From a virus: a DNA stretch of 32,372 nt. Positions within the stretch are counted from its first letter, which is position 1, and each line of letters starts with the position of its first letter. Below the pieces are notes generated by a model, which saw only the letters and a program-made list of their open reading frames with translations, had not been told where the DNA came from and did not search any database. The stretch lies in the IMG/VR virus record IMGVR_UViG_3300044904_000036, positions 1 to 32,372 of that record; one strand, given 5' to 3'. This document shows, piece by piece, positions 4,891-12,312 of the stretch. The position numbers and the translations under genes were made by a program.

Positions 4891-5064
4891 ATGTTAATAG
4901 TAAAATGTGATTTATGCGGGAAACAGACCGAAATAAGCCCAGAGTATTCTTGTTTTGTTGGTGTCAAAGAAGATGGGTGGGTGGAATTTAAGCGGAGTGG
5001 CAGTAAGGTGTGGGAAAATTATTGCCCTAAATGTGTAACTATGCGAATTGAGTCCTTGAACTAA
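4891..5064 (+). CDS. Zinc-ribbon mini-protein
   Basis: This 57-aa protein is built on Cys6-x2-Cys9 (CDLC) and Cys45-x2-Cys48 (CPKC), a two-knuckle zinc ribbon. ATG 4891 is preferred because AGGTGA lies five bases upstream. The GTG at 4882 would leave no room for that SD. The end of the gene forms half of a hairpin that covers the SD of the next gene. Confidence 0.65.
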   Translation: MLIVKCDLCGKQTEISPEYSCFVGVKEDGWVEFKRSGSKVWENYCPKCVTMRIESLN

Positions 5065-5070
5065 GGACTC
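5050..5070 (+). promoter_or_regulatory. Hairpin sequestering an SD
   Basis: GAGTCCTT (5050-5057) and AAGGACTC (5063-5070) form a perfect 8-bp stem with a five-base loop. The right arm contains the SD (AAGGA) of the gene at 5074, and the left arm and loop carry the last codons of the previous gene. Ribosomes finishing the upstream gene would open it, which is a classic arrangement for translational coupling. Confidence 0.6.
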
Positions 5071-5073
5071 AAA

Positions 5074-5220
5074 ATGAGCAGCAACTCTAATTGTGGCGAT
5101 TGTAAAGAATGTGTTCTTCGCTGTCCTCTTGAATCCAAAGATTTTGAATCAGAGCAAGACAGAGAACGTGCTGAAAAAGAGTTTGAAATTACAGACTTTG
5201 AAGAATGGGATTTAACTTAA
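5074..5220 (+). CDS. Four-Cys acidic mini-protein
   Basis: This 48-aa protein has the dense motif Cys7-x2-Cys10-x2-Cys13-x3-Cys17 (CGDCKECVLRC), a spacing also seen in ferredoxin-type [4Fe-4S] sites. A strongly acidic tail follows (EITDFEEWDLT). The SD AAGGAC lies in a hairpin with the upstream gene end. It may bind iron-sulfur or zinc. The RecB/Cas4-like nuclease begins 18 bases downstream, and a role as its partner is only a guess. Confidence 0.6.
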   Translation: MSSNSNCGDCKECVLRCPLESKDFESEQDRERAEKEFEITDFEEWDLT

Positions 5221-5238
5221 ATCTGAAAGCGGAAAGTT

Positions 5239-6252
5239 ATGAGTGATATGCAATGGAGTTTATATAATCTCTGGAATGAAAGCCTTGACAATGGGACAGA
5301 AAGGCCTATGCAAGTTCGGGACTATATCTGGGCTTCGGAAATTGGCGGCGCGTATATAGACCGATACTTAAAAATGAAAGCAATCCCATTTAGCAATCCC
5401 CCAAATCCGCGCAGCAAGAGGAAATTTGAGGCTGGAAATATCTGGGAGAGTATAATTACCTATGTATTAAGCAGGGCGGGGATATTGGTTTCGAGGCAAG
5501 ACCACTTAGCCTATCAGTATCCAAATTTAATGAAAGTAACAGGCAAACTTGACTGTAAGGCTGGCGGTAAACCAGACTACGAAAAGGCAAAGGCTTTAAT
5601 CGGAACAGAGTTTAACTGGTTGCCCGAATTTATCAGTAGGGCGACAATGAACATAGTTAAGCAGTTGTCCGAAAAGTATCCTGACGGTTTATTGGAAATC
5701 ATACTGGAAATCAAAAGCTGTTCATCGTTTATGTTTGATATTTACGAAAGAACAAATACCGCCTCGCAACATCATAAATTGCAGTTGTTTCATTATCTCA
5801 AGGCGACAAATATGCCAGAGGGACATATAGTTTATGTTTGCAAGGACGATGCAAGGCTACTCGAAATTGGGATATTGAATCCATCTGAAGTTGAGGACGA
5901 TTATAAAGCTGATATAGAACAAATGACGAAGTATTTTAATTCCGGTGAAGAACCCCCAAAAGAAAAGTTTATACTCTTTGATGATGAATTTGGCCGATTT
6001 AGTGCGAACTGGAAAGTGGCCTATTCTCAATATCTGAAGTATTTATATGGTTTTGAAAATCAGTTTGCTTTTGATAATACTTACAAACCGATAGTAGAAC
6101 GCTGGAATCGGGTTTTAGGCCGAATAAAAAAAGGCGACAAAATGACGGACAAGAATATGGCGGCAATTCTCGAAATGGGCGAGGCCGGATTTAATATCGA
6201 AGAAATAAAGAAAAATTTTAAAGGAATAGAAAATGGTACTGACAGCGAATAA
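5239..6252 (+). CDS. PD-(D/E)XK exonuclease, RecB/Cas4-like
   Basis: The 337-aa product carries the core of a PD-(D/E)XK nuclease: Asp105 in VTGKLDC, Glu157-x-Lys159 in LLEIILEIKS and Gln182 in KLQLFHYL, spaced as in the RecB/Cas4/YqaJ group. Such enzymes resect DNA ends for recombination or replication of phage genomes. The C-terminal 130 residues are charged and helical. The gene overlaps the SSB-like gene by 20 bases, and this nuclease plus SSB pairing fits a recombination module. No cas1 or cas2 is present, so a CRISPR role is not supported. The start ATG follows GGAAAG. Confidence 0.8.
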   Translation: MSDMQWSLYNLWNESLDNGTERPMQVRDYIWASEIGGAYIDRYLKMKAIPFSNPPNPRSKRKFEAGNIWESIITYVLSRAGILVSRQDHLAYQYPNLMKVTGKLDCKAGGKPDYEKAKALIGTEFNWLPEFISRATMNIVKQLSEKYPDGLLEIILEIKSCSSFMFDIYERTNTASQHHKLQLFHYLKATNMPEGHIVYVCKDDARLLEIGILNPSEVEDDYKADIEQMTKYFNSGEEPPKEKFILFDDEFGRFSANWKVAYSQYLKYLYGFENQFAFDNTYKPIVERWNRVLGRIKKGDKMTDKNMAAILEMGEAGFNIEEIKKNFKGIENGTDSE

Positions 6253-6898
6253 TAAAGGTGGTTCAAGTATCCCCCCGATTGAAGCGGGAACACACCACGC
6301 AGTTTGTTTTGGGGCAGTTGATTTGGGGACACAGGAAACTATGTTTAAAACCCCTACCGGAGAAACAAAATCCACTCATCAGATACTTCTTATGTGGGAA
6401 ATACCCAGTATAACATACGAATTTACAGACAAGGCGGGCGTAAAAACTATTCAAACTAAAACAATTACAAAGCTTTATACCTTGTCTTTAGGCGAAAAGG
6501 CGAATCTTCGTGCTGATTTAGTATCTTGGCGAGGCATACCATTTACAGAAGAAGAACTTGAAAAATTTGACGTATTTAAGGTTCTTGGCGCAAGTTGTCT
6601 ATTGCAAATAATCCACGTCAAAAAAGGCGAAAAAACATACGGCAACATATCCTCTATTGCCAAGCCGATGAAAGGTATGCCGGAATTAAAACCGACAAGA
6701 CAACTAATCAGGTATTCTATGGAAGAAGACGGCTGCTTGATACCGGCGACTGTGCCTGATTGGATAACTACCAAAATAAAACTATCTGCGGAATATCAGG
6801 CCGAAATGAATCCGCCACAGTATAACCAACCACCACCAGAAGAAAGTGAGGCTGCAACAGAATTACAATTAGACGAAAAAGGAGATATTCCCTTTTGA
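6233..6898 (+). CDS. Single-stranded DNA-binding-like protein
   Basis: This 221-aa protein has a beta-rich body (HAVCFGAVDLGTQETMF, ILLMWEIP, KLYTLSLGEKANLRADLVSW, then FKVLGASCLLQIIH). It ends in a Pro/Glu-rich linker and the acidic tip DEKGDIPF, the classic C-terminal peptide by which SSB proteins bind partners. The body pattern is familiar from phage genes next to RecB-like nucleases. ATG 6233 follows the SD AAAGGA and lies inside the end of the nuclease gene, so the two are co-translated. It probably coats ssDNA during replication or recombination. Confidence 0.7.
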   Translation: MVLTANNKGGSSIPPIEAGTHHAVCFGAVDLGTQETMFKTPTGETKSTHQILLMWEIPSITYEFTDKAGVKTIQTKTITKLYTLSLGEKANLRADLVSWRGIPFTEEELEKFDVFKVLGASCLLQIIHVKKGEKTYGNISSIAKPMKGMPELKPTRQLIRYSMEEDGCLIPATVPDWITTKIKLSAEYQAEMNPPQYNQPPPEESEAATELQLDEKGDIPF

Positions 6899-6928
6899 TG
6901 TTTATTGGAAACAGCAAGGATTGATTTT

Positions 6929-7348
6929 ATGATATATCCCGTAAAAACAGTATTTGGCAAGAAGCCGACTTTTGAAAAGCCAATAGATGAAATACTGGCA
7001 GAGTGTAAATTAGAAGGTGCAATCCAGATATTAAGTCCTTTGGAATTTATTACAGACCGTCAAAGAAAATGGTATAAAGGTGTATGCTTGCCGTTTCTCG
7101 CAAAGAATGATGAAAACCAAGAAACAGAAATTTGGTGGGATACTGAAGTTAAAAAATTATGTGGCGGTCTTGCTTATCTGAAAAAAGAAATATTTTTCCT
7201 TGATGATGGACAATCGGTAGGCCGACTAACTACAAAAGACGTAGGCAAAAAGAAAATGATAAAGTTTATTAACGAGATAATTGCCAAATCGGTAGAAAAA
7301 GGATGGGGATTGGCTGCCCCAGACAAAGAATTAAGAGGCATAGAATGA
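6929..7348 (+). CDS. Possible NinB-like recombination protein
   Basis: This 139-aa protein starts at ATG 6929, behind the SD AAGGA (6916-6920). Its centre (EFITDRQRKWYKGVCLPFLA, then TEIWWDTEVKKLCGG) and end (GWGLAAPDKELRGIE) resemble small phage proteins of the NinB/Orf type, which help load recombinases onto ssDNA. Context supports this, with the nuclease and SSB-like genes just upstream and NinG further downstream. The family assignment is tentative because key residues are not diagnostic by eye. Confidence 0.45.
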   Translation: MIYPVKTVFGKKPTFEKPIDEILAECKLEGAIQILSPLEFITDRQRKWYKGVCLPFLAKNDENQETEIWWDTEVKKLCGGLAYLKKEIFFLDDGQSVGRLTTKDVGKKKMIKFINEIIAKSVEKGWGLAAPDKELRGIE

Positions 7349-7548
7349 CCCCAACTCAAGTACAAGTTGAAAAAGCTATTAAGAACTACTTAAAGAAAAA
7401 CGGCAAGGATAAACATTGTTCTGGCTGTATGGGATTTAACACTAAAGCCCCTTTGTGTCCTGCTCACGAAACTGAACTTACCCTTGCGAATTGGTTGATA
7501 AAGGGCGAAAGACTAACAGAGCAGTATTTTGAATTGATTAAGGAATAA
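7345..7548 (+). CDS. Small Cys/His protein
   Basis: This 67-aa protein starts at ATG 7345, overlapping the previous stop (ATGA). Cys25-x2-Cys28, Cys38 and His41 (CSGCMG then CPAH) form a plausible zinc site between two helices (QVEKAIKNYLKKNG and ETELTLANWLIKGERL). The function is unknown. The longer frame from 7303 is rejected because it lies inside the upstream gene. Confidence 0.6.
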   Translation: MTPTQVQVEKAIKNYLKKNGKDKHCSGCMGFNTKAPLCPAHETELTLANWLIKGERLTEQYFELIKE

Positions 7549-7549
7549 T

Positions 7550-7726
7550 ATGCTATCGCCGTGCCTTACTTGCCAGAAATTTGCTAATTGCCGAGTGATG
7601 TGCCGTAAGTTTGACGATTACATTCATAATGATAATTCAGAACCTGAAGAGCAACTTGGCGGTAAATTTAAGAAGCCTAAAAGAATCTATCCGTTTAACC
7701 GAGTGCCGAAAAGTTTTAAGGAATAA
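7550..7726 (+). CDS. Four-Cys mini-protein
   Basis: This 58-aa protein starts one base after the previous stop. The N-terminal cluster Cys5, Cys8, Cys14, Cys18 (CLTCQKFANCRVMC) suggests one bound metal. A basic tail contains KFKKPKRIYPFNRVPKSF. The start is supported by AAGGAA in the end of the upstream gene. No family is recognised. Confidence 0.55.
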   Translation: MLSPCLTCQKFANCRVMCRKFDDYIHNDNSEPEEQLGGKFKKPKRIYPFNRVPKSFKE

Positions 7727-7740
7727 AAGGAGTAAAAAGA

Positions 7741-8124
7741 ATGAGTGCTGACAATAAATTACTGATATTTAAAATCGGCAAAAAATATTACGCAACGATG
7801 AGATTTCTTTCTGATAACAAATATCTACGCAACTTAAATTTAAAAAAAGATAGAATTATTTTTACTGCCAATTCATTAAAATCTGCTATTAAAAAAGCTA
7901 ATGAAGAAACGCACGAAGAAATATATGAATATGGATATGCATTTATGGAGAGTAAAATGAAAATTAAAAAATGTCCATTTTGTAAGGGAAATAAAATCGC
8001 AATAAATTTGGCATTTGCTGTGTATTATTTCGAGTGTCAAAATTCAAAATGTCATATTACAACTATGATTAGGGCTAAAACCAAAAAGAAAGCTATCACT
8101 GTTTGGAATAAGAGGACTAAATGA
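7741..8124 (+). CDS. Lar-like zinc ribbon fused to an extra N-terminal domain
   Basis: The 127-aa product has a C-terminal Lar-like module: CPFC (78-81), Cys99, Cys104 and WNKR (122-125). Lar proteins relieve host type I restriction in some phages and prophages. The first 70 residues (LLIFKIGKKYYATMRFLSDN, then IIFTANSLKSAIKKANEE) are an additional small alpha/beta domain not usual in Lar. An internal ATG before KIKKCPF has GGAGAG nearby, so a short Lar-only product might also be made. The SD AGGAG precedes ATG 7741. The neighbouring methyltransferase fits an anti-restriction role. Confidence 0.65.
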   Translation: MSADNKLLIFKIGKKYYATMRFLSDNKYLRNLNLKKDRIIFTANSLKSAIKKANEETHEEIYEYGYAFMESKMKIKKCPFCKGNKIAINLAFAVYYFECQNSKCHITTMIRAKTKKKAITVWNKRTK

Positions 8125-8666
8125 TACCGTTTCCGGATAAAAAATATAGCATAATCTATGCAGACCCGCCGTGGAAACAAGACAGGGGCGGTAAAAAATC
8201 TGTTCGCCCTGATTCATCGGGGATGGAATTGCCATATCAGGTTTGCAGTTTAGAAGAAATAGAAACTCTTATGAGTAAAGCGTTCTGGCTTGGCAGAGAA
8301 AATAATGTTTTGTTTTTATGGACGATAGATAAGTATTTGTTTGAAGCACAGGCAATGGCCGAAAAGTATGGTTATAAACTACACGCCCGAATGATTTGGA
8401 ATAAGGTTACTGGCATACCTGCGGCTTTTACAATACGATTTGGGCACGAATACTTGCTTTATATGTATCACGGCAAACTATTGCCTGTGGCGTTAGAGCA
8501 AAGAGGAAAATGGCACAGTGTCTTTACGGAACAAGTCAAAAAACATAGCCAGAAACCAGAAATTGCCTATCAGTTAATAGAATCTTTATACCCAAATACT
8601 GAAAAATTTGAAATGTTCGCACGACAAAAAAGGCAAGGTTGGGACGTATGGGGAAACGAAGTATGA
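8121..8666 (+). CDS. MT-A70 family adenine methyltransferase
   Basis: This 181-aa enzyme is an MT-A70-type N6-adenine methyltransferase that uses S-adenosylmethionine. Diagnostic motifs are DPPW (15-18) in YSIIYADPPW, VLFLWTIDKY at 63-72, HSQKPE (142-147) and the closing FARQKRQGWDVWGNE. The length is normal for phage members, and no target-recognition insertion is seen. It probably methylates phage DNA to evade restriction. It overlaps the Lar-like gene by ATGA, so two probable anti-restriction functions are co-translated. Confidence 0.9.
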   Translation: MIPFPDKKYSIIYADPPWKQDRGGKKSVRPDSSGMELPYQVCSLEEIETLMSKAFWLGRENNVLFLWTIDKYLFEAQAMAEKYGYKLHARMIWNKVTGIPAAFTIRFGHEYLLYMYHGKLLPVALEQRGKWHSVFTEQVKKHSQKPEIAYQLIESLYPNTEKFEMFARQKRQGWDVWGNEV

Positions 8667-9073
8667 TTAAGCCTACTCTTGAAGAAGTCCGAGCCTATAT
8701 AAAGCAGGAAGGCTATAACGATGTTAATCCTGTTAAGTTTTGGAATTATTATGAATCTATCGGTTGGGTCAGGGGTAAGGCCAGGATACCCATAACAAGA
8801 TGGCGCAGTTGCTTTGCACAATGGACAAAATTAACAGAAGACCAGAGATTAAGATATAAATATAAGACTTGTGCGGTCTGTGGTAAGCCTGCTATGATGA
8901 TAATTAACGGCAAAGGATATTGCAAGGATAGTTGTTTTGAAAAGACAAGACCAATTAAATCAGATAAGCAAACTTTGCCTGTTTCAGTTAAACTTCAAGA
9001 TGTTCCAGCCGAAAGAGATTATAGAAAAGAACTGCAAAGGCAGAAAATAGAATTATTAGGAGTGAAAAAATGA
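8663..9073 (+). CDS. Replication-type module plus zinc finger
   Basis: Starting at ATG 8663 (ATGA overlap with the methyltransferase) gives 136 residues. The first 55 (PTLEEVRAYIKQEGY, VKFWNYYESIGWVRG, ITRWRSCFAQW) match the helical module often found at the C-terminus of phage replication initiators and DnaD-like proteins. Cys70-x2-Cys73 and Cys87-x3-Cys91 then form a zinc finger. It may be a replication or DnaC-loading accessory. ATG 8648 is an alternative start inside the methyltransferase. Confidence 0.6.
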   Translation: MIKPTLEEVRAYIKQEGYNDVNPVKFWNYYESIGWVRGKARIPITRWRSCFAQWTKLTEDQRLRYKYKTCAVCGKPAMMIINGKGYCKDSCFEKTRPIKSDKQTLPVSVKLQDVPAERDYRKELQRQKIELLGVKK

Positions 9074-9459
9074 GCGAAGAATTAAAATGCGGATGCGGAG
9101 GAGGCTTGAGCGTATTGGCTTATGGAGATGGACATGAATTTAATTGCAATAAGTGTGGGGCGACAATAGTCGTAATGAATACGTCTCTGCAAGACGCCAT
9201 ATCAGCTTTTCGCCTTGCAACAAGGGCAGATATTAAGTCTGGTATTAACTGGATAAGCGTAAAGGATAGATTGCCGGAAAAGCCCTGTTGGTATTTATTT
9301 ATAAATTCTACGGAGCCTTACGAGTTTAAAGAGGCAGGTGTAAGGATTTTGTTTTGGGGGGACGACCAAAGTCCGGCGGCCAGATTTGATAACCGAAAAG
9401 GAGTTAAGAGGTTTACTCACTGGGCAGAAATTAATCTGCCGAAAGAAGGTGAAAAATGA
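9070..9459 (+). CDS. Zinc ribbon plus DUF551 protein
   Basis: The 129-aa product starts with a zinc ribbon (CGCGG at 7-11, CNKCG at 26-30). Its second half is a DUF551-type domain: INWISVKDRLPEKPCWYLFI at 59-78, then FTHWAEINLPKE. DUF551 proteins are frequent in phages and prophages and have no established function. ATGA overlaps couple it to both neighbours. The next gene ends in a divergent copy of the same domain. Confidence 0.7.
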   Translation: MSEELKCGCGGGLSVLAYGDGHEFNCNKCGATIVVMNTSLQDAISAFRLATRADIKSGINWISVKDRLPEKPCWYLFINSTEPYEFKEAGVRILFWGDDQSPAARFDNRKGVKRFTHWAEINLPKEGEK

Positions 9460-10238
9460 GCGAAGCGATTGAAAAGATAAAAGAAGCAAAGAAAATATTG
9501 TCAACTGGATATGGTGTTTATGTCAAAGGCGAAGCAATAACTTTTCTTGACGAAGCTCTTGCGGAGTTGCAAAAGCCTGTTGAGGCGTGTAGAATAACAG
9601 AGGATTTACGAAGGATTATGGGCGAATGGAAAACTGCAAACAATATTCCGGTTGAGTATATTTATGCCCCTATATTGCAAATTTGTGATTCTCTTGATGC
9701 GGCGTTATCAGCTAATGCGGATTTATTAAAGCAAAAGCCTGTCTGTAAAACGTGCGGGGGAAGTGGAATGAAATACGACCACATCAAGGCAGCACAGCAG
9801 GCAGACCCTTATATTCCTTGTCCTTCTTGCCAAAAGCCAGAAGCGGAATTGGAAAAAGAAATAAACAAATTTTTAGACGATAGCAGGTTTACTCTTGTGG
9901 CCGCCAATGAAGTATCGTTTTTAAAATTGGCTCGCATCTGGCTTTATAAGGCATTAAATAAACTCGACTCACAGGCCGAACAGATTAAGACCTTGCGGGA
10001 AAAACTTGCTACAAGGACAGACAAGCAGGGCGTAAACTGGATAGCTACCAAAGAACATTGCGCCAGAATAGGCAATTACTGTTTATTTATAAATATAGAA
10101 AATGGCGACAAGGACTTCTTCTTATTTACCGATGTTGAGTTTTTACATTGGCCGGACTTAGAAAGCAAATTTACGCACTTCGTAGAAACAGGCGAACTGC
10201 CAAAGGAAAGGAATAACTATGGCAAAGAGAAAAACTAA
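9456..10238 (+). CDS. Helical protein with DnaJ-like zinc motif and DUF551-like end
   Basis: This 260-aa protein has N-terminal helices (residues 1-90) and then CKTCGGSG (97-104) paired with CPSC (122-125), half of a DnaJ-type zinc finger. A helical spacer follows, and then a C-terminal segment (GVNWIATKEHC, GNYCLFINIENGD, FTHFVETGELPKE) that resembles the DUF551 domain of the preceding gene, with the RLPE core lost. This suggests duplication of the domain. The start is in an ATGA overlap with the SD GAAGGTG. The function is unknown. Confidence 0.6.
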   Translation: MSEAIEKIKEAKKILSTGYGVYVKGEAITFLDEALAELQKPVEACRITEDLRRIMGEWKTANNIPVEYIYAPILQICDSLDAALSANADLLKQKPVCKTCGGSGMKYDHIKAAQQADPYIPCPSCQKPEAELEKEINKFLDDSRFTLVAANEVSFLKLARIWLYKALNKLDSQAEQIKTLREKLATRTDKQGVNWIATKEHCARIGNYCLFINIENGDKDFFLFTDVEFLHWPDLESKFTHFVETGELPKERNNYGKEKN

Positions 10239-10440
10239 ACTTAAAAAATGTCCGTTTTGTGAGAGTAAAGTAAATATAAACACGGCAGGATTCGGACAAG
10301 TAGGTAAAAGAGACGTTTTTACTTTATACTTCTTTGATTGTATGAATTTTAAATGTGAAATATCTGTTCTTATTCACGCAAAAAATAAACAATCTGCGAT
10401 AGCCATTTGGAATAAGAGAAATGACCATAGTAAGAAATAA
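10219..10440 (+). CDS. Lar-like restriction alleviation protein
   Basis: The 73-aa product is a Lar-like zinc ribbon: CPFC (11-14), Cys41, Cys46 and IWNKRN (63-68). It is a paralogue of the C-terminal half of the 7741-8124 product, with the same Cys spacing and closing motif. Lar proteins modulate type I restriction enzymes. Having two in one operon with a methyltransferase suggests layered anti-restriction (inference). It overlaps the previous gene by 20 bases. Confidence 0.65.
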   Translation: MAKRKTKLKKCPFCESKVNINTAGFGQVGKRDVFTLYFFDCMNFKCEISVLIHAKNKQSAIAIWNKRNDHSKK

Positions 10441-10609
10441 TGAAATTTTGATATGCGATATGAGGAATAAATGCTTAATGCCAGTAAAATCTGGCCGATG
10501 TGTCCATATCATAAAACATACCAGAAATTCAGGTTGCCAAGAAGATATTTGCACTCTAACCGGAAAAATGTTCAGTGTTAAATGTATTCCAGTACAGGCC
10601 AAAAAATGA
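10421..10609 (+). CDS. Small Cys-rich protein
   Basis: This 62-aa frame starts at ATG 10421, inside the end of the Lar-like gene, and ends in an ATGA overlap with ninG. Cys residues at 12, 18, 27, 39, 44 and 55 could bind metal. The SD is weak (AAGAG). Position and coupling support it more than the sequence does. An alternative start is ATG 10460. Confidence 0.45.
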   Translation: MTIVRNNEILICDMRNKCLMPVKSGRCVHIIKHTRNSGCQEDICTLTGKMFSVKCIPVQAKK

Positions 10610-11016
10610 AAAAGAGTAAAACTTTATCTCAATTACACAAGATATTCTGGAAGATATTTAGCGAATATTCAAGGCGTAAATTCGCAGATAGAAACGGTTA
10701 TGTTGCTTGTTGTTCTTGCGGGCAGATACATCACTGGAAAGAAATGGACGCAGGACACTACATAAGCAGGATTCATTTAGCAGTTAAATATGACGATATG
10801 AATGTTCACGCTCAATGTAAAGGCTGTAATGCGTTTAAGCAAGGCAATCCTGTCGGATATAGACAGTTTCTTGTCCGGAGGTATAACGAAAAAGCTGTTC
10901 AAGCTCTTGAAGATAGGCGGAGTTTTCCCGCTGGATTCACGCGCGATGGCTTACAGTTAAGAATTATGGAATATAAAGCTAAATTATCAGAATTAAATGC
11001 GAAAGAAAGTATCTAA
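10606..11016 (+). CDS. ninG: NinG/Rap-like recombination nuclease
   Basis: The 136-aa product matches the NinG (lambda Rap) family, HNH-like proteins that resolve branched DNA during phage recombination. It shows KTLSQLHKIFWKIFSEYSRR at the start, CCSCG (35-39), the hallmark DAGHYISR (48-55), CKGCN (71-75) and GYRQFLVRRYNEK. Start ATG 10606 overlaps the previous stop (ATGA). A longer frame from 10582 adds a stretch overlapping the upstream gene and is less likely. Confidence 0.85.
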   Translation: MKKSKTLSQLHKIFWKIFSEYSRRKFADRNGYVACCSCGQIHHWKEMDAGHYISRIHLAVKYDDMNVHAQCKGCNAFKQGNPVGYRQFLVRRYNEKAVQALEDRRSFPAGFTRDGLQLRIMEYKAKLSELNAKESI

Positions 11017-11017
11017 A

Positions 11018-11155
11018 ATGCTAACCCGCAACCAGATATTTGTTAAATGGCTTATAATTCTCGGAGTCATTCTCTGGATTGGTGTAAGTATATATCTGGC
11101 TCATAGAGCAAAAAGTGAAGATGATAGTGATATTAAAATTAAGGTTGAAAGGTGA
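11018..11155 (+). CDS. Single-pass membrane mini-protein
   Basis: This 45-aa protein starts at ATG 11018, one base after the ninG stop. It has one clear transmembrane helix (VKWLIILGVILWIGVSIYLA, residues 9-28) and a charged C-terminus (KSEDDSDIKIKVER). The size and topology resemble small phage lysis or superinfection-exclusion membrane proteins. The role is unknown. Confidence 0.55.
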   Translation: MLTRNQIFVKWLIILGVILWIGVSIYLAHRAKSEDDSDIKIKVER

Positions 11156-11158
11156 AAT

Positions 11159-11530
11159 ATGAGAGAAATAAAATTTAGGCAACCAAGATTCGATAGTAAT
11201 GGCAAGTTTACAGATTGGTTTTATTGGGGATTTATAAATGGCGGATTTGTTTCTCCTATTCGATTTGATGTACCAAATTATCAGTTTACCGGCCTAAAAG
11301 ACAAGAACGGCAAAGAGATATACGAGGGGGATATTATAAATGTTTATTTTGGCGACCCGCCTTCTACTCTTACGGCTAAAGCTGAAATAATTTATGAACA
11401 ATCCAAATGCAGATTTATTCCCCAACGATTAGAGGATAAATGGAATGGCTGGACTATCAAATCAGACTATATTAAAGTTATCGGTAATATTTACGAAAAT
11501 CCAGAACTTTTAAAAGGTGAGATATGCTAA
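11159..11530 (+). CDS. YopX family protein
   Basis: The 123-aa product fits the YopX family, widespread in phages and of unknown function. It starts REIKFR, has the signature FTGLKDKNGKEIYEGDIINV at about residues 43-62, and ends with IKVIGNIYENPELL. The start is supported by AAAGGTGAA. The gene overlaps the protease gene by seven bases. Confidence 0.85.
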   Translation: MREIKFRQPRFDSNGKFTDWFYWGFINGGFVSPIRFDVPNYQFTGLKDKNGKEIYEGDIINVYFGDPPSTLTAKAEIIYEQSKCRFIPQRLEDKWNGWTIKSDYIKVIGNIYENPELLKGEIC

Positions 11531-12297
11531 TTGATAAAATCGTTAGAAAATACTCTTGGATTCCAGATTTGCCTGATGGTAGAGACTTACTCGGTCTATC
11601 GGAAAAACTGTTAATGTTAGCAAAACCTTTGCCGGATAAAGTTGATTTGAGAAAAGGTTGCTCGGCAATACAAGACCAGCTTTCATTAGGCTCTTGCACA
11701 GCGCAGGCGATTGTTTCAGTTCTTGAGTTTCTTGATAACAAAGACGGGAAATATATCGACCTATCAAGATTATTTCTGTACTACAACGAGCGATTAGCGG
11801 AAGGCAATGTTGATTCAGATTCAGGGGCTATGATACGAACAGGTATTAAATCTGTAAATAAAATTGGGGTATGCGATGAAAAACTATGGGTTTATGATAT
11901 TGTCAAGTTTAAAGAACCTCCAGCGACAAGATGTTTCAGCGATGCTGTGTTACATCGGTCAGTTGAATATCGCCGCCTATCGACAATTCACGAAATAAAA
12001 TCCGTTCTTGCCGCAGGCTTTCCGGTTGTTTTTGGTATGTCTGTCTATGAGTCTTTTGAATATAGCAAAACAGCTAAATCAGGGATTGTGCCGATGCCGA
12101 CAAAAGATGAGTCTATGCTCGGCGGCCATTGTGTTTATACAGCTGGTTACGACAACGACAAAAAGGATTTAATCTGTATGAACTCTTGGGGTAAGGACTG
12201 GGGCGATGCAGGGTCGTTCTATTTACCATACGAATATCTGCTGAATGGTTTGGCAGATGATTTTTGGATGATTTCAAAGATTAACTATAATGATTAG
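11524..12297 (+). CDS. Papain-like (C1A) cysteine protease
   Basis: This 257-aa protein has the papain (C1A) layout: VDLRKGCSAIQDQLSLGSC with nucleophile Cys58 and an oxyanion Gln at 50 or 52, His202 in GGHCVYTAGYD, and Asn220 in MNSWGKDWGDAGSFYLPYEY. There is no signal peptide and the prodomain is short, so it would act in the cytoplasm of the infected cell or be packaged. Papain-type proteases are uncommon in phage early operons. Targets could be host proteins or a virion precursor, and neither is shown by the sequence. Confidence 0.85.
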   Translation: MLIDKIVRKYSWIPDLPDGRDLLGLSEKLLMLAKPLPDKVDLRKGCSAIQDQLSLGSCTAQAIVSVLEFLDNKDGKYIDLSRLFLYYNERLAEGNVDSDSGAMIRTGIKSVNKIGVCDEKLWVYDIVKFKEPPATRCFSDAVLHRSVEYRRLSTIHEIKSVLAAGFPVVFGMSVYESFEYSKTAKSGIVPMPTKDESMLGGHCVYTAGYDNDKKDLICMNSWGKDWGDAGSFYLPYEYLLNGLADDFWMISKINYND

Positions 12298-12312
12298 ATA
12301 GATATTAACAAT

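Noticed and set aside
5239-6252. cas4 and a CRISPR locus
   Set aside because: The nuclease core is shared with Cas4, but there are no spacer-repeat arrays and no cas1 or cas2. Position beside an SSB-like gene fits phage recombination.
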